The translations under genes were made by a program, and so were the position numbers. The notes beneath the pieces were generated by a model. The model saw nothing but the letters and a program-made list of their open reading frames with translations. It searched no databases and was not told where the DNA came from. From positions 1 to 64,000 of the forward strand of contig NZ_BDCI01000030.1 of the NCBI RefSeq assembly GCF_001613425.1: DNA of 64,000 nucleotides, given 5' to 3'. Numbering within the stretch: the stretch's first letter is position 1; the number at the start of each line of letters is the position of its first letter. This document shows, piece by piece, positions 7,687 to 15,981 of the stretch. This DNA is from Nocardia vulneris (GTDB lineage: Bacteria; Actinomycetota; Actinomycetes; Mycobacteriales; Mycobacteriaceae).

Positions 7687-8649
7687 ATGGCGGGACGCCG
7701 GACGGGTTCAGTCCTCATCGTGTCCGAATCCGACGATCTGCACGCTACCGCCATGGCGGCGACGCTGCGAGAATTCCACGGGCTCAGCGCGATTCAGCTC
7801 GACCTGCGCGACTTTCCGCGTGAGTCGGGCAGTTTCCGGCTGGACCGCTACGGTACCGCCCGTTCGGTCTCCCACCTGATCGGCCTCGACGACGTCCGCT
7901 CGGTCTGGTGGCGCCGGCCGCACCCGACCCAGCCGCCCGCCGGAGTCCGCGTCTCCGACAACGACTTCCGGCAGGCCGAATGCGACGGCTTCATCCAGGG
8001 TCTGCTCTGGTCCATCCCGGCGCACTGGGTCAACGACCCGGGGGCCGATCGCACCGCCGCCCGCAAGATCGTCCAATTGGAGACCGCGCTGCGGGCCGGC
8101 TTCGCGGTGCCGGAGACGCTGATCACCAACGACCCGGACGAGGCCCGCAGCTTCGCCGAATCCCGGCCCGGCCCAGTCGTTTACAAGCGCACCGGGACCA
8201 GCCGCGCCGAGTTCGCGGAAACCAGGATCATCACCGAGCACGACTACGACAGACTGGTCGGCATCCGCGCGGCGCCGACCACCTTCCAGGACTACGTCGA
8301 CGCGGAATGCGATCTGCGGGTGGTCTGGGTGGACGGCGTCGAATGGACGGTGCGCATCGACTCCCAGGCGGGCGTCGGCCGCGTCGACTCCCGCCTGGAC
8401 ACCTCGGTCGATTTCGTGCCCGAGCATCTGCCGGCCTCGGTCAGCAAATCGCTCGCCACCCTGATGGGCGCGCTCGGATTGTCGTTCGGCGTCTTGGACA
8501 TTCGGCTCGGCCTCGACGGCGAGTACTACTTCCTCGAGGTCAACCCGCAGGGACAGTTCGCGTACCTGGAGATCAAGACCGGCCTGCCGATCTTCCGCAG
8601 CCTGGCCAATCTGCTCGTCGACGGGGACGGCGCCGTCGAGGGCTACTGA
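7687..8649 (+). CDS. MvdD-like ATP-grasp ligase (putative ribosomal peptide maturase)
   Basis: A 320-residue protein whose N-terminal domain (VLIVSESDDLHATAMAATLRE, then VWWRRPHP near 75) resembles the pre-ATP-grasp domain of MvdD/graspetide synthetases. The ATP-grasp fold follows, with VVYKRTGTSR in the nucleotide-binding region and the Mg-binding end FLEVNPQGQF (Glu284, Asn286). Such enzymes activate Asp/Glu side chains as acyl phosphates and join them to Lys or Ser/Thr of a precursor peptide. It forms an operon with the upstream 154-residue protein. No methyltransferase, protease or transporter is adjacent, so the system is minimal or other components lie elsewhere. A RimK-like ligase of another substrate remains possible. 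Confidence 0.75.
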   Translation: MAGRRTGSVLIVSESDDLHATAMAATLREFHGLSAIQLDLRDFPRESGSFRLDRYGTARSVSHLIGLDDVRSVWWRRPHPTQPPAGVRVSDNDFRQAECDGFIQGLLWSIPAHWVNDPGADRTAARKIVQLETALRAGFAVPETLITNDPDEARSFAESRPGPVVYKRTGTSRAEFAETRIITEHDYDRLVGIRAAPTTFQDYVDAECDLRVVWVDGVEWTVRIDSQAGVGRVDSRLDTSVDFVPEHLPASVSKSLATLMGALGLSFGVLDIRLGLDGEYYFLEVNPQGQFAYLEIKTGLPIFRSLANLLVDGDGAVEGY

Positions 8650-8651
8650 CG

Positions 8652-8860
8652 CCGTCGAACAGCCGCCGCCCTTCCCCGAGCAACACCGGAAACACCAGCA
8701 GCCGAAGCTCATCCACCGCGTCCTGAGCCGGCGGCTCGTAGGACGCGCGTCCGTAGACATGGGGGCCACCCCACGCAGCAGTCCGGCCAGATAGTCGTCC
8801 GGTGCCGAGTCGCCGACCTCGATCCAGTCGAGCGCCTCGTCCGGGCCTGCCGCCTAGCCG
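8652..8860 (-). pseudogene. Remnant of a DHFR-like/RibD C-terminal-domain reductase
   Basis: On the minus strand VYGRASYE (about 8757) runs directly into ELRLLVFPVLLGEGRRLFDG (8651-8712), the typical C-terminal signature of small DHFR/RibD_C reductases, but the 60 or more residues normally between them are missing. A further piece, PDDYLAGLLRGVAP, lies upstream in a different frame. This indicates an internal deletion plus frameshift. The 3' end touches the stop of the ATP-grasp gene. Confidence 0.6.
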
Positions 8861-8927
8861 TCGCGCGGGAACTCACCGGTTCAGGCGAAATCCGTTCCGC
8901 CGAAACCGGTTCGAGCCGGATGCGGTG

Positions 8928-9161
8928 CTACTGACTCTTGCGGCGGTTCGCGCCGCCACGGCTGCGGAGTTGCACGTGCGACTCCACCAGTACGTTGTGG
9001 ATGAAGCCGTAGGAGCGACCGGTTGCTCGCGCCAGCGAGCGAATGCTCGCACCTGCCTCGTACTGCTTCTTCAACTGGGTCTGTAGGCGGTCACGGGACT
9101 TCCCCGTGACGCGGGTTCCCTTACCCAGGGTGGCTTTGACTTGTGCGGGCCTGTCGCTCAT
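8928..9161 (-). CDS. Small helix-turn-helix protein (Rv1473A-like)
   Basis: A 77-residue basic protein with a central helix-turn-helix (GASIRSLARATGRSYGFIHN) and basic ends (KATLGKGTRVTGKSRDRL; RSRGGANRRKSQ). It belongs to a widespread actinobacterial family of small HTH DNA-binding proteins. It lies downstream of the ABC-F gene on the same strand, the position of Rv1473A beside Rv1473 in M. tuberculosis. A strong GGAGGAA precedes the ATG at 9161. Its target genes are unknown. Confidence 0.8.
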   Translation of the reverse strand: MSDRPAQVKATLGKGTRVTGKSRDRLQTQLKKQYEAGASIRSLARATGRSYGFIHNVLVESHVQLRSRGGANRRKSQ

Positions 9162-9242
9162 GGCTTCCTCCGAGTCGCCGAGCAGCGTCTTTCCAGGCTA
9201 AGCACTCGAGGGGCCGTGATCAACGGGTTCTTGTGATGAAAC

Positions 9243-10874
9243 TCACGCGAGCTGAATCAATTCCAGATAATCCGCGGACCAGTGGTCCTCCGTACCGTCC
9301 GGTAGCAAGATCACCCGCTCCGGCGAGAGCGCCTCAGCGGCCCCCGGATCGTGCGTGACGAGCACGACCGCGCCGGCGTAAGTGCGCAGCGCATCCAGCA
9401 CTTGTTCGCGCGAGACCGGGTCGAGGTTGTTGGTCGGCTCGTCGAGCAGCAACACATTGGCAGCCGAGGACACCAGTCCGGCGAGCGCCAACCGCGTCTT
9501 CTCACCACCGGACAGGGTGCCCGCGGGCTGGTCCAACTGGGGACCGGTGAACATGAACGCGCCGAGCAGGCCGCGCAGGTCCTGCTCCCCCGCGTCCGGC
9601 GCGGCATGCCGGATGTTCTCCCAGACCGTCGCGTTGTCGTCGAGGGTGTCGTGCTCCTGCGCGAAATACCCGACCTTCATGCCGTGGCCCGGCACCAGAC
9701 TGCCCGCGGTGGGCTGTTCCACCCCGGCGAGCAGCCGCAGCAGCGTGGTCTTGCCCGCGCCGTTGAGCCCGAGCACCACCACCCGGCTGCCGCGATCGAT
9801 CGCGAGATCCACCCCCGCGAAGATCTCCAGCGAGCCGTACATCTTGGTCAGGTTCTCCGCCATCAGCGGCGTCTTGCCGCAGGGCGCGGGCTCGGGGAAC
9901 TTGATCCTGGCCACCTTGTCGGCGACGCGCACGTCGTCGAGTTCGGCCATCAACCGGTCGGCCCGCTTGGCCATGTTCTGTGCCGCAGTGGCTTTCGTGG
10001 CCTTGGCGCCGAGCTTGGCGGCCTGCACCCGCAGCGCGCTCGCCTTCTTCTCGGCATTGGCGCGTTCGCGCCTGCGGCGCTGTTCGTCGGTGGCGCGCGC
10101 GTCCAGGTACTTCTGCCAGCCCATGTTGTAGACGTCGGCCTCGCCGCGCACCGCGTCGAGGAACCACACCTTGTTCACCACATCGCCGAGCAGTTCCACG
10201 TCGTGGCTGATCACGATGAGACCACCGTCGTGGTTCTGCAGGAAGCCGCGCAGCCAGGTGATCGAGTCGGCATCGAGGTGGTTGGTCGGCTCGTCCAGCA
10301 GCAGGATGGTGTCGGAGCGGCCGCCGCTGCCGTCGGACGCGGCGAACAGGATGCGCGCCAACTCGATTCGGCGGCGCTGACCACCCGAGAGGGTCCGCAG
10401 GGCCTGGCCGAGCACCCGGTCGGGCAGGCCGAGGCTGTGGCAGATGCGGGCCGCGTCGCTCTCGGCGACGTAGCCGCCCAGCGCCGAGAAGCGATCCTCG
10501 AGCCTGCCGTACTTGCGCACCGCCTTCTCGCGTTCGTTCTCGTCGGCCACCTCGGCCATCAGCGCCTGCTGCTTCTCCATATCGCGGATCAGCGTGTCCA
10601 GTCCGCGCGCGGACAGCACGCGATCGCGCGCGAGCACATCCAGGTTGCCCTCCCGCGGATCCTGCGGCAGATAGCCGATATCGCTGGAGCGCAAGATCTT
10701 TCCGGCATACGGTTCGCCCTCGCCGGCCAGGATGCGCAGCGTGGTGGTCTTGCCCGCACCGTTGCGCCCGACCAGTCCGATCCGGTCGCCGGACTGCACC
10801 CGCAATGCCGGTCCAGGGGCCGACAGCAGCGTGCGGACTCCGGCCCGGACCTCCAGGTCGGTCGCGGTGATCAC
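9243..10874 (-). CDS. ABC-F family ATPase (Rv1473-like)
   Basis: A 543-residue cytoplasmic protein with two ABC domains and no membrane segments. Walker A motifs are GRNGAGKTT (36-44) and GLNGAGKTT (about 369-377), each followed by LSGGQ/LSGGE signatures and LLLDEPTNHLD / LLLDEPTNNLD. A charged arm (RRRRERANAEKKASALRVQAAKLGA region) links the domains. ABC-F proteins act on ribosomes, either as translation factors or by dislodging antibiotics; which applies here cannot be told. It is the Rv1473 counterpart by sequence type and neighbours, and is probably co-transcribed with the small HTH gene. Confidence 0.9.
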   Translation of the reverse strand: MITATDLEVRAGVRTLLSAPGPALRVQSGDRIGLVGRNGAGKTTTLRILAGEGEPYAGKILRSSDIGYLPQDPREGNLDVLARDRVLSARGLDTLIRDMEKQQALMAEVADENEREKAVRKYGRLEDRFSALGGYVAESDAARICHSLGLPDRVLGQALRTLSGGQRRRIELARILFAASDGSGGRSDTILLLDEPTNHLDADSITWLRGFLQNHDGGLIVISHDVELLGDVVNKVWFLDAVRGEADVYNMGWQKYLDARATDEQRRRRERANAEKKASALRVQAAKLGAKATKATAAQNMAKRADRLMAELDDVRVADKVARIKFPEPAPCGKTPLMAENLTKMYGSLEIFAGVDLAIDRGSRVVVLGLNGAGKTTLLRLLAGVEQPTAGSLVPGHGMKVGYFAQEHDTLDDNATVWENIRHAAPDAGEQDLRGLLGAFMFTGPQLDQPAGTLSGGEKTRLALAGLVSSAANVLLLDEPTNNLDPVSREQVLDALRTYAGAVVLVTHDPGAAEALSPERVILLPDGTEDHWSADYLELIQLA

Positions 10875-11034
10875 AGGTTTCTCCTCCGGATCGGTAGTGC
10901 TGGGCGGTTGCTACTCGATTGTGCGACGCGTTACACACAAGAACCACCGATTTTACCCGTGATCGGAGCAGCCCTTCACACCCCGCGATCGGTATGTGAC
11001 GGCCGTAACTGAACGGCGAGTAACCTGCGGTTGC

Positions 11035-11820
11035 ATGAGTGAGCGAAACAACGGCACCGCGACCGATCTAGTGGGCAAGAGCGCGTTGGTCACCGGGGCC
11101 AGCCGGGGCATCGGCAAGGCGGTGGCGGCGGAGCTGCTCAGCCGGGGCGCGAACGTGTTGATCAGCGCCCGCAAGAAGGATCCGCTGGAGGAGGCCGCCG
11201 CCGACCTGCGCGCGCTCGGCCATCAGGGCGAGGTCGTGGCGCTGGCCGGGAACTCCGGTCACGCCGAGGACCGCGCCGCCTCGATCGACCGGATGATGGC
11301 CGAATTCGGTTCGGTGGACATCCTGATCAACAACACCGGCATCAATCCCGTGTTCGGCTCGCTGATGGAGGCCGATCTCGACGCGGTCCGCAAGATCTTC
11401 GATGTGAACGTCGTCGCGGCGCTCGGCTACGTGCAACTGGCCTACAAGGCGTGGATGGGGACGCACGGCGGTGCGGTGGTGAACGTGGCCAGCGTCGCGG
11501 GCCTGCGCTCGTCCGGCGTGATCGCCGCCTACGGCGCGTCCAAGGCTGCGCTCATCCGGCTCACCGACGAACTGGCCTGGCAGCTCGGCCCGAAGATCCG
11601 GGTGAACGCCGTCGCGCCCGGCGTGATCAAGACGAAGTTCGCCGACGCGCTGTACTCCGCCGACGAAGAACGCGCGGCGAGCGTCTATCCGCTGAAACGC
11701 CTCGGCACCCCCGAAGACGTCGCCCGCCTCATCGGCTTCCTGGTCTCCGACGAAGCCGCCTGGATCACCGGCGAAACGGTCCGCGTGGACGGCGGCCTCC
11801 TCTCCACCGGCGGCCTCTGA
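11035..11820 (+). CDS. Short-chain dehydrogenase/reductase, FabG-like
   Basis: A 261-residue classical SDR: cofactor motif TGASRGIG (20-27), NNTG in the NNAG position, and catalytic Tyr166-Lys170 in YGASK. The end VDGGLLSTGG is typical of FabG-like oxidoreductases that use NAD(P)H on ketones or alcohols. It is divergent from the ABC-F gene. The ATG at 11035 matches the normal N-terminal length; the ribosome site is weak. Substrate is unknown. Confidence 0.85.
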   Translation: MSERNNGTATDLVGKSALVTGASRGIGKAVAAELLSRGANVLISARKKDPLEEAAADLRALGHQGEVVALAGNSGHAEDRAASIDRMMAEFGSVDILINNTGINPVFGSLMEADLDAVRKIFDVNVVAALGYVQLAYKAWMGTHGGAVVNVASVAGLRSSGVIAAYGASKAALIRLTDELAWQLGPKIRVNAVAPGVIKTKFADALYSADEERAASVYPLKRLGTPEDVARLIGFLVSDEAAWITGETVRVDGGLLSTGGL

Positions 11821-11904
11821 TTCCAGCGAAAACACCTGTGGACGAACACCTTTCACCGCACGGCGACACACGCCGCACCCCGGTGCCAGGTGTTCGCACA
11901 CCGC

Positions 11905-12385
11905 ATAGCGCCGGACCCCTGGTCTGGACAAGAGACCAGGGGCCGCCCGGACACGCGCCCAGGGCACCTGTCTGTGCAGCGTCGAAATCCTGCGGCGCGC
12001 CCGATTGCCCCTCGCCGGTCGGTCGCACCCCGGGCGAAGCCGGACCGCTGTGCCGGACGACAGGAGCCCGGAAGCCGACAGCGCACGCACGCTGGGCACC
12101 CAACTGCGCGGCAGCGGAATCCCGTGGCGCAGCGGACCTCAACTCGACGCCGGGCGATCGCGCACCAGGCACAGCCGGACCGCTGTGCTGGACAACACGA
12201 AGCCTGAGGCCGACAGCGCACGCGGGCCGAGCACCAAATTGCGCAGCGCCGAAATCCTGTGGCGCAGCGGACCGCACCTCGGCACCATCTCGGCGCACAT
12301 CGCGTGGAACCGGGCTGCGGTGCCGGACTATTGGCAGCCCCAAGCCGACAACACACTCATGGCGAGCTGCCTGTGCGACATTGGG
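11905..12385. repeat. Degenerate tandem repeat with 135-bp period
   Basis: About three and a half diverged copies follow each other with constant spacing. The landmark GCCGACA recurs at 12074, 12209 and 12344, exactly 135 bases apart, and a weaker copy starts near 11939. Blocks such as GACAGCGCACGC, TGGCGCAGCGGAC and the pattern CCGCTGTGCTGGACAAC repeat within each unit. Because 135 is a multiple of three, both strands give a 45-residue protein repeat without stops; the minus-strand version contains recurring HSGPA and RSAAP segments. No ribosome site or known domain supports translation. The stretch 11821-12424 otherwise contains no recognisable gene. Confidence 0.75.
11916..11942 (+). terminator. 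Hairpin downstream of the SDR gene
   Basis: A perfect 10-bp stem (CCCCTGGTCT / AGACCAGGGG) with a 7-base loop sits about 95 bases after the SDR stop. No T run follows. It overlaps the left edge of the 135-bp repeat array. Confidence 0.45.
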
Positions 12386-12424
12386 TAGCCGCCGGGCCGG
12401 GGCCGGCTCGCGGCGGGTGGCGGC

Positions 12425-13537
12425 GTGACTGTCGATGTCGTGGTTTGTGGTCTCGGACCGGCGGGACGCGCGCTCGCGCATCGGTGTCTGGTCCGCGGTT
12501 TGGCGGTGACCGTGGTCGACCCCGCGCCAGAACGGCGGTGGCACGCCACGTATGCGGCGTGGGCCGACGAACTGCCGGATTGGCTCGCGAAGGACGCGGT
12601 GGCCGCGACAGTCGCGCAGCCGGTGGCCTGGGGTACCCGCGTGCACCGGATCGATCGGCCCTACGTCGTGCTCGACACGGCACGGCTACAGGACTCGCTG
12701 GACGTGACGGGGGCGCGAATCATCGCCGATCGCGCGGTCGAGTGCGGGCCCGGCACGGCGGTGCTGTCCTCCGGCACCGTGCTGCACGGTCGGCGGGTGA
12801 TCGACGCCCGCGGGATCGGCCGCTCCCCCGCACTGGCCGAGCAGACGGCGTACGGGCTGATGCTCGACCGGGACCGCTGCGCCGGTATCGAGCCGATGTT
12901 CATGGACTGGCGGCCGGACAACGGCGCGGCCGTCGACGCACCGCGCTCGTTTCTCTACGCGGTCCCCCTCGACGGCGACACGATGCTGCTCGAGGAAACC
13001 TGCCTGGTCGGGCGGCCCGCCCTCGACGGCCGCGAGCTGCGCGACCGGCTGCTGCACCGATTGCGTTCGCGCGGTGTCGAAGTCACCGGCGACGAACGGG
13101 TCGAGCGCGTCCGCTTCCCGGTCGAAGGCGGCCGGCCGGGCCGCTACACCTTCGGCGCGGCGGGCGGTTTCGCGCATCCGGCCACCGGCTACAGCGTGGC
13201 CGCCGCGCTCGCCGCCGCAGACACCGTCGCACGCGGCGCTGCGGCCTGGCCGGTTGCGGCGCGCGCGGTGTACCGCCTGCGAGCCGCCGGGTTGCGGGCA
13301 CTGCTCGGCTTACCCACAACCGACCTCCCGGTTTTTTTCGACGCGTTTTTCACGCTTCCGCCGGCCGCGCAGCAGGCCTATCTGTCGGGCCGTACCGACT
13401 TGAACGGCACCGTCAGAGCCATGCTCGGCCTATTCGGCACCTTGCCGCCGCCGGTCCGTCGGCGCGTCGCCGCCGCGACACTCGGGACGCCCATTCGCTC
13501 GCGTATTCGAATACCGTCCGCCATCATGGAGGAATGA
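12425..13537 (+). CDS. crtL: Lycopene beta-cyclase (CrtL type)
   Basis: A 370-residue flavoprotein with an N-terminal dinucleotide fold (VVVCGLGPAGRALAHRC) and the lycopene cyclase features AAWADELPDWL near residue 45 and FLYAVPLDGDTMLLEETCL near 180. It would cyclise the ends of lycopene to beta-ionone rings, giving beta-carotene. No other carotenoid gene is in the window, so phytoene synthase and desaturase must lie elsewhere. The GTG at 12425 starts the conserved N-terminus directly after the repeat array. Confidence 0.85.
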   Translation: MTVDVVVCGLGPAGRALAHRCLVRGLAVTVVDPAPERRWHATYAAWADELPDWLAKDAVAATVAQPVAWGTRVHRIDRPYVVLDTARLQDSLDVTGARIIADRAVECGPGTAVLSSGTVLHGRRVIDARGIGRSPALAEQTAYGLMLDRDRCAGIEPMFMDWRPDNGAAVDAPRSFLYAVPLDGDTMLLEETCLVGRPALDGRELRDRLLHRLRSRGVEVTGDERVERVRFPVEGGRPGRYTFGAAGGFAHPATGYSVAAALAAADTVARGAAAWPVAARAVYRLRAAGLRALLGLPTTDLPVFFDAFFTLPPAAQQAYLSGRTDLNGTVRAMLGLFGTLPPPVRRRVAAATLGTPIRSRIRIPSAIMEE

Positions 13538-13625
13538 GTGGGTCTTACCGTCCGGCACTCATCCGTCCCGAACCGGTGGAGCACCGGGTTCGCGGACGCG
13601 GTACCCGCGTCGAGGGGATGCAGCA

Positions 13626-14558
13626 GTGAGGTCGATCTGGAAAGGCTCGATCGCATTCGGGCTGGTGAACGTCCCGGTCAAGGTGTATACCGCCACCGAG
13701 GACCACGACATCCGCTTCCACCAGGTGCACGCCAAGGACGGCGGCCGGATCAAATACGACCGGGTCTGCACCGTCTGCGGTAAATCCGTGCAGTACGCCG
13801 ACATCGACAAGGCCTACGAATCCCCCGACGGCGACAAGGTCATCCTGACCGACGAGGATTTCGCCAAACTACCCGCCGCCGAGAAGCACGAGATCCCGGT
13901 GCTGCAGTTCGTGCCGTCCGAGCAGATCGATCCGATTCTGTACGAGAAGAGCTACTACCTCGAGCCCGACTCCAGTACGCCCAAGGCCTACGTGCTGCTG
14001 GCCACCACGCTGGAACGGATCGACCGCACCGCGCTGGTGCATTTCACGTTGCGCCAGAAGACCAGGCTCGCCGCGCTGCGCGTGCACGAGGGCGTGCTGG
14101 TGCTGCAGACCCTGTTGTGGCCGGACGAGGTCCGCGAGGTGGAATTCGAATCCCTCGACGGCGTCGCCGAACCGAAACCGCAAGAGATCAAGATGGCCGA
14201 GACACTCGTCGAGACCATGTCCGACGATTTCGATCCGGACCAGTTCACCGACGAGTACCAGATCGAACTGAAGCGGCTGCTGGACGAGGCGATCGCCAGC
14301 GGCACCGGCAAGGTGCCCGAGCAGCCCGAGTCCGCACCCGCGGACATGGACGCCGAGGTGGTCGACCTGGTGGCCGCCCTGCAGCGCAGTCTGGAAGCCA
14401 GCGGGCGGCGCAGCACCGCCGAGGACAACGGCAAGGCCGCGCCCGCGAAGAAAACTCCGGCCCAGAAAGCCGCCGCGAAGAAAACTCCGGCCAAGAAAGC
14501 CGCGAAGAAGACCGCCGACAAGCCTGCGAAGAAGACCGCGGCCCGCAAGGGCGCGTGA
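13626..14558 (+). CDS. ku: Non-homologous end-joining protein Ku
   Basis: A 310-residue bacterial Ku with the invariant start MRSIWKGSIAFGLVNVPVKVY and the core beta-barrel that encircles DNA ends (residues about 1-255). The C-terminal 45 residues are a Lys/Ala-rich tail with repeated APAKKTP and AKK units, as in the extended Ku proteins of actinobacteria that bind DNA and recruit LigD. It holds double-strand ends for LigD repair; ligD is not in the window. Start is GTG at 13626. Confidence 0.95.
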   Translation: MRSIWKGSIAFGLVNVPVKVYTATEDHDIRFHQVHAKDGGRIKYDRVCTVCGKSVQYADIDKAYESPDGDKVILTDEDFAKLPAAEKHEIPVLQFVPSEQIDPILYEKSYYLEPDSSTPKAYVLLATTLERIDRTALVHFTLRQKTRLAALRVHEGVLVLQTLLWPDEVREVEFESLDGVAEPKPQEIKMAETLVETMSDDFDPDQFTDEYQIELKRLLDEAIASGTGKVPEQPESAPADMDAEVVDLVAALQRSLEASGRRSTAEDNGKAAPAKKTPAQKAAAKKTPAKKAAKKTADKPAKKTAARKGA

Positions 14559-14592
14559 GGGCCGAGGCGCGTCCTGCTGGCAAACTGTCGGC

Positions 14593-15150
14593 ATGGATTC
14601 TGCCGTAGTGATCGTCCCGATGGGTCTCGGCCACCTGCGCCAGGTCCTCGATCTCGGTCACGAAGTCTTCGACATCACCACCAAGCCGTACACCTCGTGG
14701 TCGCTCACCTCGGTCGCCGAGCACCTCGACAGCCCCGACAACGCCTGCTGGGTCGCCCTCGATTCCGACCGCGTGGTCGGTTTCGTGCTCGGGTCGATGG
14801 AGTTCGAGAACCGCGACGACTGGGCCTACCTCGAATGGATCGCCGTCGCACCGGATATGCAGGGGCACGGCATCGCCCGCCGCCTGGTCGACGTCTGCTC
14901 CGAGGCGCTGTTCGCCCGCGGCGCACGGCGCATCGTCACCGACGTCGAAGACCGCAACGCGGCCTCCACCGCGCTGATGACCCGCAGCGGCTTCACCCCC
15001 GCCGCCACGGTCACCCTGTTCGTCCGCCCGAATCCCGATGACCCCGACCCGGATTCGCAACTCGACGCCGCCGCCATCGCCCCCGGCACCAAGCGCGCGT
15101 TGATCCGCCGCGGCCGCCTGGCCGGCGACAACCACCGCGCCGCCCGCTAG
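14593..15150 (+). CDS. GNAT-family N-acetyltransferase
   Basis: A 185-residue GCN5-related acetyltransferase. The acetyl-CoA loop is IAVAPDMQGHGIARRLVD (motif Q-x-x-G-x-A with G-H-G-I-A), preceded by the beta-strand VVGFVLGSMEFE. The C-terminal 40 residues are Asp/Pro-rich then basic and probably disordered. The substrate amine is unknown. It starts 34 bases after ku on the same strand and may be co-transcribed. Confidence 0.8.
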   Translation: MDSAVVIVPMGLGHLRQVLDLGHEVFDITTKPYTSWSLTSVAEHLDSPDNACWVALDSDRVVGFVLGSMEFENRDDWAYLEWIAVAPDMQGHGIARRLVDVCSEALFARGARRIVTDVEDRNAASTALMTRSGFTPAATVTLFVRPNPDDPDPDSQLDAAAIAPGTKRALIRRGRLAGDNHRAAR

Positions 15151-15225
15151 CGCTCGGCCGCCCGCTCCGAATCCGCTCGCCGCCGGCACCGGCTGCCCCG
15201 CCCGCCAGTGCGCAGTTCAGACCGT

Positions 15226-15301
15226 CGCCGCACCCTTTCTGTCTTCTCGCACCCGCTCTGCCAGGCCACAGCGGGTGCGCGAAGACAGAAGGGGTGCGGC
15301 G
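15226..15301. repeat. Large inverted repeat between convergent genes
   Basis: Two 32-base arms (15226-15257 and 15270-15301) are inverted copies matching at 30 of 32 positions, with a 12-base loop. The core of the arm is CTGTCTTC plus GCACCCGCT. It lies between the convergent GNAT gene and the unknown gene at 15319. It could work as a bidirectional terminator or be a dispersed palindromic or miniature mobile element. Confidence 0.85.
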
Positions 15302-15318
15302 GGGCAGGAAGGGTGCGC

Positions 15319-15936
15319 CTAGCTCGCCGCCGCGGCGCGACCTTCCTCGAAGAACGCCAAGAGGCTTGCTGCCGAGTCGAATTCGGTGCCGGGGCGCAGC
15401 GCGCCGAAGGGGGCGTTCCAGAACGCGCCTGTGCGCGGTGTCCACGGACCCACATACGCATAAGGTCCGGGGTGGGCCGAATCCCCCGGTGACACACCGT
15501 AATTCACCTCACCTACCGCGCTGGACAGGTCGAAGTGCTCGGGCCAGAGCACCGGCGTGCTGTCCGGGGCCAGGCATCGCAAAGCCTTGTCCCCCAGGGC
15601 GAACCAGTCGCTGATCTGCTGCGCCGCGACCGGATCGATCTCCATCGCGCTGTCCGGCTCCACGCCGGTGGTGTCCTTGTACAACCCGTCCGGTGCCCCG
15701 GGTTCGATGTTCGCGAGCTTGCCGAGTTCCCGATAGGTTCCCGCCAGCGCCGCGCGCCCCTCCGGCCAGACCAGTTCGGCGCCGACCACCGACACCGGCC
15801 ACTGCACCCCGCCGAACCCCTGGTGCACCACCCGTAACCGGATGGTCTCGTACTGCCGATACTGCGGCCCCGCGATCAACAATTCCGCCACCGCATGCAA
15901 CCCGCGCCGCGATCGCTCGTACATCTGTTCGTCCAC
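15319..15936 (-). CDS. Conserved hypothetical protein
   Basis: A 205-residue soluble protein with no signal peptide or membrane segment that I cannot assign to a family. It contains an N-terminal helical segment (MYERSRRGLHAVAELLIAGP), an Arg/Val-rich strand pair (IRLRVVHQGFGGVQW), and WFALGDKALRCL near the middle. Codon use fits the neighbours, and the frame is intact, so it is probably a real gene. ATG at 15936 is the longest start; the ATG four codons later is equally possible. Confidence 0.6.
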   Translation of the reverse strand: MDEQMYERSRRGLHAVAELLIAGPQYRQYETIRLRVVHQGFGGVQWPVSVVGAELVWPEGRAALAGTYRELGKLANIEPGAPDGLYKDTTGVEPDSAMEIDPVAAQQISDWFALGDKALRCLAPDSTPVLWPEHFDLSSAVGEVNYGVSPGDSAHPGPYAYVGPWTPRTGAFWNAPFGALRPGTEFDSAASLLAFFEEGRAAAAS

Positions 15937-15981
15937 ACCGGCATCATTGCCGGTGCAGACCCGACCCGCAGCCGTTTCAGC

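Noticed and set aside
8802..9086. Small plus-strand open frame over the HTH gene
   Set aside because: Antisense shadow of the Rv1473A-like gene, which has a strong ribosome site and recognisable HTH.
11905..12385. CRISPR array
   Set aside because: Repeat units are 135 bases, diverged and contiguous, without short identical repeats and unique spacers; no cas gene is near.
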